In this document: piece after piece, positions 1-6,765 of the stretch
Numbering within the stretch: the first letter of the stretch is position 1
How the letters are laid out: each line of letters opens with the position of its first letter
NCBI GenBank assembly: GCA_029059965.1
Contig: JAIDUY010000152.1
Span: 1-15,301, forward strand
Length of the DNA: 15,301 nucleotides
From: Muribaculaceae bacterium
GTDB taxonomy: Bacteria; Bacteroidota; Bacteroidia; Bacteroidales; Muribaculaceae
Direction of reading: 5' to 3'
Made by a program: the position numbers and the translations under genes
The notes under the pieces: model-generated
Databases searched by the model: none
Told to the model about the DNA's origin: nothing
The model's input: the letters and a program-made list of their open reading frames with translations, nothing else

Positions 1-19
1 CCTCCCCACACACCAGACA

Positions 20-1363
20 TCACTGTTCTGACAGCCAGTCGACAACACGGTCGAGGCGTCCGCCAAGATAAAAGGGGACACTGACCAGACGGAAAGTCTT
101 GCCGTAGGCGGTCGTGACCGTATCGACGGAAAGTGGATTTGGCCAAATACGGAAAGCGATATCGCCTTCCGAACGTTCCATGAACGAATGCAGCGACTTG
201 AGATGGGCATTGTGTCCCGCCTTGACCTCGACAGGGTAGACCCTGCTCTTGTAAGTAAAGATGAAATCGACTTCGGCCGAGGAACCCTTTTCGTTTCGAC
301 GCCAATAATTGCGCGTTGCGCTCACCTTGTCGGACATTGCGAGTAGCTCCTGGGCGACAATCTGTTCGGCGACATTTCCGCGCCAGCTGTCCTGAAGACT
401 TACAGCACGCAGAACCTCCGTCTGTACGCCCGAGGCGTAATTCACCAGGCCGGTGTCGAACCATATCAGTTTCGGAGAACGCGAAGTCTCACCGATCACC
501 GGCAAGCCCGTACCCGAAACCGGATACACCAGCTCGGTCAGCATGGCTTTGTGAAGCAGGCGGAAACCCTCGCCTATATCCGAGGCTCTGTAATTCGACC
601 CGGCGAAGTTACCAAGGCTTATCGTCTCGCCGGCCTTCGACCAGCCGACAGTCAGAAGGAAACGTACCACATCTATCTCCTTGCCTCGCAAGACATACTT
701 CTCGACGTCATCCCTGTACCCCATCAGCAAGGACTCATAGACATCTTCAAGAGCGGTGATGTCATGGCGGCGGACAAACTCAGCCACCACTTCAGGCATA
801 CCGCCTACGACAGTGTACATATTGAACAAATCCATCAGAGGCTTATGCACCGGCACCGTCATCGAAGGCTTGTCGAGCAATCCCGCCAGCTCCTCATCGC
901 CGTTGGCCCACAGAAACTCCTCGAAGAAACAGGGACGCATGGCCAGATACTGCACACGCCCTACGGGGAAAGACTTACGGACATCGACAACATTCTCCAA
1001 CAAAGAACCTGCCGCTATGACATGAATCTCCGGACTGTCTTCGTAGAAATAGCGAAGACTTGCTATCGCTTCGGGGCAATTCTGAATTTCATCGATGAAA
1101 AGCAGCATACTCCCCTCCAGCCGAGTCTTGCGCAATATGGCGAAAATGAGCGTCATCAGCTCCTCGATTTGGGTCGTCGAACGGAAAAGGGCGCACAGTT
1201 CGTCCTGCTCCAGATTCAGGTACAGATAATTGTCGAAAGTCTTCCCGAACTCGTGGACGAGAGACGTTTTTCCTACCTGGCGCGCGCCACGAAGGACAAG
1301 TGGTTTACGCCCGGGAGAGGCTTTCCATTCCTCAAGATTTGTCAGTAGTTTTCGTCGGAACAT
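20..1363 (-). CDS. ATP-binding protein, AAA_14 / DUF4143 family
   Basis: This is a 447-aa P-loop ATPase of the family with an AAA_14 domain followed by DUF4143, common and often multicopy in Bacteroidales; its cellular role is not established. Visible are Walker A GARQVGKT (residues 26-33), Walker B MLLFIDE (86-92) and an AAGS sensor-like strand (117-120). The C-terminal part contains E364-x-D366 and, after a strand, E379-V-K381, an arrangement like the core of PD-(D/E)xK nucleases that is typical of DUF4143. The frame stays open upstream to 1441, but I chose the ATG at 1363. The extra 26 residues are translated from the promoter and the repeat array, and homology-like sequence begins at MFRRKLL. 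The leader is A-rich without a Shine-Dalgarno site. The gene is divergent from lepB. Family assignment is firm; function, whether cytoplasmic regulator, toxin-like or mobile-element associated, is unknown. Confidence 0.9.
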   Translation of the reverse strand: MFRRKLLTNLEEWKASPGRKPLVLRGARQVGKTSLVHEFGKTFDNYLYLNLEQDELCALFRSTTQIEELMTLIFAILRKTRLEGSMLLFIDEIQNCPEAIASLRYFYEDSPEIHVIAAGSLLENVVDVRKSFPVGRVQYLAMRPCFFEEFLWANGDEELAGLLDKPSMTVPVHKPLMDLFNMYTVVGGMPEVVAEFVRRHDITALEDVYESLLMGYRDDVEKYVLRGKEIDVVRFLLTVGWSKAGETISLGNFAGSNYRASDIGEGFRLLHKAMLTELVYPVSGTGLPVIGETSRSPKLIWFDTGLVNYASGVQTEVLRAVSLQDSWRGNVAEQIVAQELLAMSDKVSATRNYWRRNEKGSSAEVDFIFTYKSRVYPVEVKAGHNAHLKSLHSFMERSEGDIAFRIWPNPLSVDTVTTAYGKTFRLVSVPFYLGGRLDRVVDWLSEQ

Positions 1364-1385
1364 CTTATCTTTTTGTTTTACAGCG

Positions 1386-1393
1386 CAAATATA
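1386..1393 (-). promoter_or_regulatory. -7 promoter box of the ATPase gene
   Basis: On the minus strand this reads TATATTTG, a full match to the Bacteroidetes -7 consensus TAnnTTTG, 22 bases before the ATG at 1363. No TTG lies 19-20 bp upstream; that position reads CTC or CCT inside the first repeat copy. The box also sits inside the imperfect palindrome AAATAT-AC-ATATTT (1387-1400). I infer a weak or activator-dependent promoter. Confidence 0.6.
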
Positions 1394-1404
1394 CATATTT
1401 ATGT

Positions 1405-1519
1405 TCAAAACTGAGGTATATTTTGCGAAAATCGTGTTCAAAACTGAGGTATATTACCCAAAAACGTGCTCAAAACTGAGGTATATCTCCCAAAATCGTG
1501 CTCAAAACTGAGGTATATC
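1405..1519. repeat. Four-copy helically phased direct repeat array
   Basis: The 17-bp core TCAAAACTGAGGTATAT occurs without mismatch four times, starting at 1405, 1438, 1470 and 1502, so with periods of 33, 32 and 32 bp, close to three turns of B-DNA. The 15-16 bp spacers are also related: each holds an A-run followed by the trinucleotide CGT (AAAATCGT, AAAAACGT, AAAATCGT). The array ends abruptly at about 1519. It lies directly upstream of the ATPase promoter and about 115 bp upstream of lepB. It could be a multi-site operator for an autoregulator, an iteron-like binding site, or the edge of a mobile unit. It is not a CRISPR array, because the spacers are too short and too similar. Confidence 0.9.
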
Positions 1520-1618
1520 AAGGAGGCGCGGGCATGAAGTCGGGATTATTCAGGATTACTCAGGGGGCTCGCGGGCGTTTTTTGGAGGAGGGGTGGTGGT
1601 GGTGGGGCGGATTTTTGC

Positions 1619-1626
1619 TATTTTTG
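1619..1626 (+). promoter_or_regulatory. -7 promoter box of lepB
   Basis: TATTTTTG matches TAnnTTTG and ends only 5 bases before the lepB ATG at 1632. With the usual distance from this box to the start of transcription, the mRNA would begin at or within a base or two of the start codon. No clear TTG is seen 19-21 bp upstream; that stretch is G-rich. Confidence 0.5.
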
Positions 1627-1631
1627 CAGCT

Positions 1632-3098
1632 ATGAGCCAATCTGAAAACAAAACAAGCTTCGGGGAAGACCTCAAGCGCCGCATAAGTGAAATAAAACTG
1701 ACACGCTGGATACGCTTCGGCATCGTCACACTCGTCTTCATCGCCTGGGTGGCATGGATGCATTCGTGGTGGCTGCTGATATTCTGGTTCCTCCTTTTCG
1801 ACATCTACATCACGGGCTATATCCCCCTTACATGGTGGAAGAAAAGCAAGAGCCCGGGCGTCCGCACCGTCATGAGCTGGGTCGACGCCATCGTCTATGC
1901 GCTGGTGCTGGTCTACTTCGTGTTCGCATTCATAGGGCAGAACTATCAGATTCCGTCCAGCTCGCTGGAAAAGACGCTGCTGACGGGCGACTATCTGTGG
2001 GTCAACAAATTCATCTACGGCCCCCGCGTGCCCATGACCCCCGTGCACTTCCCGCTGGTGCACAACAAGCTCTTCGGCATGAAGAGCTATCTGGACCATC
2101 CGTCCAACGAGTACAAGCGCCTTGCCGGTCTGCGCAAGGTCGAGGAAGGCGACGTCGTGGTGTTCAACTTCCCCGCCGGCGACACCGTGCTGAGCAAGTA
2201 CGAGGACGTGCGCGCCGAGTACTACGATATGCTCGTCGAGGACCACGGACGCCGCTACATCCTCGACAATCCGCAGGAATTCGGCGAGGTGATGTACCGT
2301 CCCGTCGACCGCCGTCAGAACTACGTCAAGCGCGCCGTCGGCCTGCCGGGACAGCGCCTGCGCATCTCAAACGACACTATCTACATCGACGGACAGGCAC
2401 GCCCCTTCCCTGCCAACGTGCAGTTCGACTATCTCTTCTCCACCACCCGCGCCCTCACCGACGACGACATCAAGGAGCTCGGCATCACGCCCTCCGACAT
2501 CGCCATGATGAGCCCGGCCATGAGCGACTATACCTACTGGCACTCGCTCATTCCCTCGGCTCCGGCAGGGCAGAACATCTACCTGGCTCCGCTGACGCAG
2601 AAAATGCGCGAAACCCTCGCCTCCGACTATGGCTGCAACGCCATCAAGAAGCTCAACGACTACGGACGTCCCGCCCGCTACACATTCCCCTACAGCAACG
2701 GCGGCGACTGGACCATCTCCAACTTCGGTGGCCCCGACGGCCTGCTCATCCCCGCCAAGGGCATGACCGTAGAGCTGACCGAGGACAACTGGAAGCGCTA
2801 CCACCGCGCCATCCGCAACTACGAAGGACACACCGACTCGTGGTTCGACACGGCCACAGGCACGGCGTATGTCGACGGACAGCCCGCCGACAGCTACACC
2901 TTCGACATGGACTACTACTTCATGATGGGCGACAACCGCGACCGCAGCCAGGACTCCCGCTTCTGGGGCTTCGTGCCCGAGGACCACATCGTCGGCACCC
3001 CGATGATAATACTGGCATCCTTCGACCGCGAGCACGGCCTCACCGACGGCAAGATACGCTGGAACAGAATCCTGCGCGACGCCAATCCCGACAAGTAA
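1632..3098 (+). CDS. lepB: Signal peptidase I (LepB), long Bacteroidetes type
   Basis: Membrane-bound serine/lysine protease that removes signal peptides from Sec-exported proteins. The 488-aa product has hydrophobic segments at about residues 28-60 and 84-102. These are followed by the catalytic box IPSSSLEKTL with the nucleophile Ser111 (the usual SGSM is SSSL here). Next come the general-base lysine in YVKRAVGLPG (Lys233) and the C-terminal box MGDNRDRSQDSR. Between the lysine box and the last box lies an insertion of roughly 180 residues, which makes the protein much longer than E. coli LepB, as is usual in Bacteroidetes. I chose the ATG at 1632 over the in-frame GTG/ATG region at 1593, because that stretch is the G-rich leader and contains the promoter box. 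The WbqC-family gene overlaps its stop codon by one base. Confidence 0.95.
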   Translation: MSQSENKTSFGEDLKRRISEIKLTRWIRFGIVTLVFIAWVAWMHSWWLLIFWFLLFDIYITGYIPLTWWKKSKSPGVRTVMSWVDAIVYALVLVYFVFAFIGQNYQIPSSSLEKTLLTGDYLWVNKFIYGPRVPMTPVHFPLVHNKLFGMKSYLDHPSNEYKRLAGLRKVEEGDVVVFNFPAGDTVLSKYEDVRAEYYDMLVEDHGRRYILDNPQEFGEVMYRPVDRRQNYVKRAVGLPGQRLRISNDTIYIDGQARPFPANVQFDYLFSTTRALTDDDIKELGITPSDIAMMSPAMSDYTYWHSLIPSAPAGQNIYLAPLTQKMRETLASDYGCNAIKKLNDYGRPARYTFPYSNGGDWTISNFGGPDGLLIPAKGMTVELTEDNWKRYHRAIRNYEGHTDSWFDTATGTAYVDGQPADSYTFDMDYYFMMGDNRDRSQDSRFWGFVPEDHIVGTPMIILASFDREHGLTDGKIRWNRILRDANPDK

Positions 3099-3772
3099 TG
3101 GCTTCCGGCCCGCTGATATGCCGCTCGGGCGTGGCTGTGCTGCCGCCCCGACTGTTCCCGCCGTCGGCCTACTACGCCGTCATGGCGCAGTATCCCGCCG
3201 TGGCCATCGACGCCGACATGCGCTACGACAAGCGCGCCAAGGCCGTCCACCGCTACCGCATCGCCGACACCCGCGGCCCGCTCGAACTGACCGTACCCGT
3301 GGCGCGCCCCGAGGGTGCGACCACCGCCGCCGGTGTGCCATGGAGTGCCGTGGGCGTATCGGCGCACGGACGCTGGTGGGAAGTGCACCGCACAGCCCTC
3401 GAGAGCGCCTACGGCCGCACGCCGTTCTTCGAATACTACATCGACCGCCTGCTGCCCCTTTTCGCGCCGCGTCCGCTCGACAGAGCCGAAAGTGCGTCGG
3501 ACCTCTGCCTGCGTGCCGACAAGGCCGTACGCGGCATCTTAGGGCTCGATACGGCCATCATCTCCACTGCCGCGGCATCGGCCGCCGAACAATGCGCCGA
3601 TATGCGCCGCACCATGCCCGAAGTGCCCGACGCGGCATACTGGCAGGTTCGCGCCGACCGCTTCGGATTCATCGGCGGCCTCAGCATCCTCGACCTCATC
3701 TTCAACATGGGCCCCGAGGCGCCCGAAGTGCTGCTGCGCATGGGGCGCAAAATACCCGAAATCGGGTATTGA
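3098..3772 (+). CDS. WbqC-family protein
   Basis: A 224-aa protein of the WbqC-like family, first named from O-antigen clusters; its biochemical role is still unclear. Recognisable features are the start with a P-rich PPRLFPPSAYYAVMAQYP (residues about 16-33), then YDKRAKAVHRYRIADTRGPLELTVPV (about 43-68), the WWEVHRTALESAYGRTPFFEYY block (about 92-113) and a short C-terminus. The start ATG shares its A with the last base of the lepB stop codon (TAATG), so the two genes are almost certainly co-transcribed and probably translationally coupled. A lepB-WbqC pairing is common in Bacteroidales. The gene is very GC-rich (44 of 60 bases in the line starting at 3241). Confidence 0.88.
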   Translation: MASGPLICRSGVAVLPPRLFPPSAYYAVMAQYPAVAIDADMRYDKRAKAVHRYRIADTRGPLELTVPVARPEGATTAAGVPWSAVGVSAHGRWWEVHRTALESAYGRTPFFEYYIDRLLPLFAPRPLDRAESASDLCLRADKAVRGILGLDTAIISTAAASAAEQCADMRRTMPEVPDAAYWQVRADRFGFIGGLSILDLIFNMGPEAPEVLLRMGRKIPEIGY

Positions 3773-3799
3773 CCCGCCTGAGCATAAGCCCTAACTTTG
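3769..3799 (+). promoter_or_regulatory. Consensus Bacteroidetes promoter with no downstream gene
   Basis: TTG (3769-3771) is followed by exactly 20 bp and then TAACTTTG (3792-3799), a full match to the TTG-N19/20-TAnnTTTG pattern. The TTG overlaps the stop codon of the WbqC-family gene. Transcription should start near 3805. No plus-strand coding frame follows; a terminator hairpin begins about 35 bp later. Confidence 0.6.
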
Positions 3800-3804
3800 C
3801 ACTC

Positions 3805-3881
3805 AGAAAGTTTAAACGGAATTGTTTGTCAAAGGAAACTCCGCACAGCATGCCACCAAGGGCATATGTGCGGAGCTTTTT
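3805..3881 (+). ncRNA. Candidate small RNA (about 75-77 nt)
   Basis: The stretch between the consensus promoter at 3769-3799 and the end of the hairpin terminator at 3881 would yield an RNA of about 75 nt. It has a 34-nt unstructured, A/T-rich 5' part, then a 9-bp stem with an extended inner stem, then a U-tract. There is no ATG-initiated frame of useful length. The evidence is purely architectural and I recognise no RNA family. The alternative is that the promoter once served a gene displaced by the neighbouring AT-rich islet. Confidence 0.4.
3839..3881 (+). terminator. Hairpin terminator, probably bidirectional
   Basis: CTCCGCACA (3839-3847) pairs perfectly with TGTGCGGAG (3867-3875), and inside it ATGCC (3850-3854) can pair with GGCAT (3861-3865). 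CTTTTT follows on the plus strand. On the minus strand the stem is followed by TTTCCTTT. It therefore can end both the lepB/WbqC/small-RNA transcript and the minus-strand islet operon converging from the right. Confidence 0.85.
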
Positions 3882-3899
3882 ATGGCATAAGCGACAGGC

Positions 3900-4520
3900 T
3901 CAGAAATCGCGGTAGAACTCCTCGCCGGTTTTATATCTGAAATAAACCAGTCCGTAATCTTTACTGATTATAAACTTGGAAACCGGATTTTTCACTTCTA
4001 TATTATGTTCTAGATAATATGGCGGAAGACTGCCATTGATGCTGTCCACCACAAGGCAGTTCTCCAGCTGCCGCCCGTTCAAATCTATCGACTCCGGTTT
4101 TAATAAAATATGTCTCCACGTTCCAAACTTATTTAAACTTGCATTATAGACCAACGAGTCATTTTTCAGCGACCGCGCTATTGAGAACCGTCCATCCATG
4201 CCGGAACCGTAATTATCAACAACATACTCGTATGCAGCATTAGCCTCATACGTGTCTTTCGAAGAACTGATGTAAAACGGATTGGTATCATTATTCACAT
4301 AACTGTGCAGAATTGTCAGTTGTGCCTGATTGCCCGAATCGGACCGAAATGTCACATGCATATATCTTGAGGCCGGACGAACCCATTCCAAATCTGAGGC
4401 CGACATGTGGGTCATCTTCGTATAGAAGATGCCACAACACTGCTTTAATATAAACAACGCGTATAATACAGCGAATATTTTGATGCCTTTGTTTATGATA
4501 TTACTCGTTTTCTCGCCCAT
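3900..4520 (-). CDS. Hypothetical membrane-anchored protein
   Basis: A 206-aa protein I do not recognise. Residues about 13-33 form one hydrophobic segment with a lysine in it, preceded by a charged N-terminus (MGEKTSNIINKGIK). The rest is hydrophilic and beta-prone, so the likely topology is a single N-terminal anchor with an extracytoplasmic domain. Two adjacent cysteines (28-29) lie in the segment, but there is no convincing lipobox. It starts 21 bp after the stop of the lipase gene and is the last gene of the islet operon. By position it could be an immunity or accessory protein for the lipase, which is an inference from context only. Base composition is AT-rich (26 of 60 G+C in the line from 4201), like the two genes upstream and unlike lepB or the WbqC gene. 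Confidence 0.75.
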   Translation of the reverse strand: MGEKTSNIINKGIKIFAVLYALFILKQCCGIFYTKMTHMSASDLEWVRPASRYMHVTFRSDSGNQAQLTILHSYVNNDTNPFYISSSKDTYEANAAYEYVVDNYGSGMDGRFSIARSLKNDSLVYNASLNKFGTWRHILLKPESIDLNGRQLENCLVVDSINGSLPPYYLEHNIEVKNPVSKFIISKDYGLVYFRYKTGEEFYRDF

Positions 4521-4541
4521 GGCTAACTGATTGTTTATAAT

Positions 4542-5594
4542 TTAATTAGGCGTATTATTGGGAGCTAGCGCATCTACGATTTCATCAATACCGTGTGATG
4601 GGAAAATACCCACCGGAACAGGTTTATATGTACCCGGTGCAAACATACCCAATTTATTTTGTAAACGAGTTACGTAATCTACAGGCAGATGCACACCCTT
4701 AATGCCAGGGGTGCTACTTATGTAATTAACAATATCGCCTCTCCCATATGCGCCATTCAATAATCTTGTGCCCATACTTACAGCTGCCGGATTGAATGTT
4801 ATTGCGGCTCTACCTGTAGCCATACTCGCAGCTGCGGCCTCCGCTCCTCCCATTGAATGCCCTACAAAAGTAAGTTCATTCTCGCCAACTGCCGTACTGA
4901 TTGCTCGTGCGTTTTCTATCGCTTTAGAATATTGAGCCGTTATACCGACAATCTGTGTCAGGTCTTCGACACAATCTTCCCAGGAATTTGTTCCTGCATA
5001 AACATAAGCATACTCAATTCCAGCATCGGTGCTCTTCTCAAATACCATTGATTGCAAGCCAATACCTGTTCCTGCCGGGTGATTGAGCTGCAAATCACCT
5101 CCAACAGAAGATACAACCCAATTCAATCCATTTAAAGCTGCAATCCTTTCACTATAATTCTCTCGATCATGATAAACTGCTGAAGCCATGAGTGCGCTTT
5201 CGTAAGCTGTCGGCCTCAGTCCATCCATATCAGCGAATCCAATCGGATTCCCATAACAATAAGCATATGGCGAATAGCCGGCCATATCAGAAGCCATCGG
5301 GTCAATTGAGGTAAACATTGCCCGCATCTCCGGAGTCACTGTGTGAGTCTTTATGACAGTTCCTTCTGCATCGAAAACTACGAGATTGTCATCCACAACT
5401 TCAAGACGGACAAAAGAGGAATCTTCCAGTATGGCTATAATTGTCCAATTAACTCTTCTATGGGGTGGTTCAAGAACCTTGGTGGAATCCCCAAACGCTA
5501 AGTATGGTCTTTCGCCAAATTCGTAGCCAAAAGCCGTAATAGCACCACAGAAGGCAAACGCCAGAATGATAACCGTATAATATAAACTTCTCAT
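4542..5594 (-). CDS. Secreted RHS-core / class 3 lipase protein
   Basis: A 350-aa predicted secreted serine hydrolase. Residues 1-23 form a signal peptide (MRSLYYTVIILAFAF). Residues about 92-125 (MFTSIDPMASDMAGYSPYAYCYGNPIGFADMDG) match the RHS-repeat-associated core that normally closes an RHS shell, but the YD-repeat shell itself is absent. The remainder is a lipase_3-type alpha/beta hydrolase. It has YAGTNSWEDCVEDL (199-212), equivalent to the FRGTxSxxDWxxDL block, the nucleophile elbow GHSMGG with Ser247, and plausible triad partners Asp287 (GRGD) and His334 (PSHG). The substrate is unknown; lipid or phospholipid is likely. The gene begins 8 bp after the transglutaminase-like gene. RHS-linked lipases in other systems act as antibacterial or host-directed effectors, but here the protein could equally be a degraded RHS remnant reused as a secreted enzyme. 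Confidence 0.85.
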   Translation of the reverse strand: MRSLYYTVIILAFAFCGAITAFGYEFGERPYLAFGDSTKVLEPPHRRVNWTIIAILEDSSFVRLEVVDDNLVVFDAEGTVIKTHTVTPEMRAMFTSIDPMASDMAGYSPYAYCYGNPIGFADMDGLRPTAYESALMASAVYHDRENYSERIAALNGLNWVVSSVGGDLQLNHPAGTGIGLQSMVFEKSTDAGIEYAYVYAGTNSWEDCVEDLTQIVGITAQYSKAIENARAISTAVGENELTFVGHSMGGAEAAAASMATGRAAITFNPAAVSMGTRLLNGAYGRGDIVNYISSTPGIKGVHLPVDYVTRLQNKLGMFAPGTYKPVPVGIFPSHGIDEIVDALAPNNTPN

Positions 5595-5602
5595 TTATTT
5601 CT

Positions 5603-6667
5603 CTAATTTCTGCTTTCCATCAATCGGCGCCCCTCTTCAATCTCGCGGTCTCTTTCTTCTCGCGTTGGCTGTGAATAACCGAGGCTGTCAAGATGATTCA
5701 TTATTGAATTAAATTCGCTTATCACAGATGCGAGAAAGTAGGAATCATCAAGTCCGTATGTTTCCATATATTGCTTAGCCTGACTGCGGAGAAAGGCTGT
5801 TTTCATGACTAATGCATCACAATTATCTGGAAACACAGACAAAACTGTCTCAACACATTTCTCCACAAAATTATCATAACTGTTGTATTTGTAGTTATAG
5901 ATACGGGCAAGTTGAACAAGCATTAGTGCAATGTTCTCTTTCTCGGTCAAAGCCTCCATAAAGATTCGGTTACGGACAGCTTCCGCCGAAATATTCAAAG
6001 TCTCCATCAAGAAAACATCTCTTACAAGACCTCCATGCGTAAGTTCCACATTCACCCATTGGCCATCTTCTCCACGATGCTTGATATACAGGTGCATTGG
6101 CGCATAGGCAAGAGCACACTCTCCACCAAGCTCGTCGCACAGAATCTTATATAACAACGGAAGGGAAGCACATTGCCCCTTATGACTTGCTAAAACCTTA
6201 GACGTAAAAAGCACACTACAATCTTCATTTCCGATTGGATTGTCAAAGTCGTAGGTGAACTTTAGATTTCCGTTTAGTGGTGACGGCTTTGTAAAAAAAT
6301 GAAATAAGGCAAAATTCGGAGCTGTCCGATAGGACCGAATATTATTATCATCGATAAAGCGGTTTAGAATCCGGACCACACTATCTATTTCAGAGCAGTA
6401 CTTATTATAGCTCATTGAACCCCCATAATATGCATTCTCCACAAGATATTCTGCACGCTTCATGGAATAAGCCTCATTTCCAGCTAACATGCCAGCCAAT
6501 TCATTAAAAGAAAGTTCAAAAGTCTCATCGACAATTCTATATGGAATTGAATCACCCTCTATGTATTCTCCGACTTGAAAATTTCTGATGTCACTTGCCC
6601 GACCTTCAGTGGAGAATAAGACCGACAAAAATAATATGACAATAAGAAAATGTTTCATCGTAGGCAT
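5603..6667 (-). CDS. Secreted transglutaminase/SirB1-like protein
   Basis: A 354-aa protein with an N-terminal signal peptide (hydrophobic core about residues 6-19, ending near ASD). The central part (about 150-215) looks like a transglutaminase-like cysteine fold. It shows KGQCASLPLLYKILCDELGG with Cys166, APMHLYIKH with His192, and WVNVELTHGG with Glu208 as a possible third residue. The spacing resembles SirB1_N-type transglutaminase-like proteins. The C-terminal third is helical and charged and ends in EEGRRLMESRN. Two starts are possible: ATG 6667, or ATG 6658 three codons later, just before the KHFLIV signal sequence. It is the first gene of the AT-rich operon and follows a consensus promoter. 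The family link rests on the C/H blocks only, and substrate and role are unknown. Confidence 0.75.
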   Translation of the reverse strand: MPTMKHFLIVILFLSVLFSTEGRASDIRNFQVGEYIEGDSIPYRIVDETFELSFNELAGMLAGNEAYSMKRAEYLVENAYYGGSMSYNKYCSEIDSVVRILNRFIDDNNIRSYRTAPNFALFHFFTKPSPLNGNLKFTYDFDNPIGNEDCSVLFTSKVLASHKGQCASLPLLYKILCDELGGECALAYAPMHLYIKHRGEDGQWVNVELTHGGLVRDVFLMETLNISAEAVRNRIFMEALTEKENIALMLVQLARIYNYKYNSYDNFVEKCVETVLSVFPDNCDALVMKTAFLRSQAKQYMETYGLDDSYFLASVISEFNSIMNHLDSLGYSQPTREERDREIEEGRRLMESRN

Positions 6668-6698
6668 TATATTTTCATAAACGAAATCGAGTTGGGTT

Positions 6699-6729
6699 CA
6701 AAATTAAAAAATAATATTCTATTTTACAA
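6699..6729 (-). promoter_or_regulatory. Promoter of the AT-rich islet operon
   Basis: On the minus strand TTG (6729-6727), 20 bp and TAATTTTG (6706-6699) match the Bacteroidetes promoter pattern exactly. Transcription should start near 6693, leaving a short AT-rich leader of about 25 bases before the ATG at 6667. Confidence 0.7.
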
Positions 6730-6765
6730 GGATTCAGCGAATTTCTATGCCATTGGCCAATATTA

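Noticed and set aside
1364..1441. N-terminal extension of the ATPase to 1441
   Set aside because: The 26 extra residues come from the promoter and repeat sequence, and the family's N-terminus begins at MFRRKLL.
1230..1511. Plus-strand 93-codon frame through the repeat array
   Set aside because: It is antisense to the ATPase in its first half, and the rest is repeat-encoded peptide without a start context; I treat the repeats as DNA sites.
1405..1519. CRISPR array
   Set aside because: Repeats are 17 bp, spacers 15-16 bp and the spacers resemble one another; no cas genes are in the window.
1754..3097. Plus-strand frame reading through lepB into the WbqC gene as a 672-codon fusion
   Set aside because: The upstream two thirds is an arginine/histidine-rich out-of-frame reading of lepB; only the part from 3098 is the WbqC-family gene.
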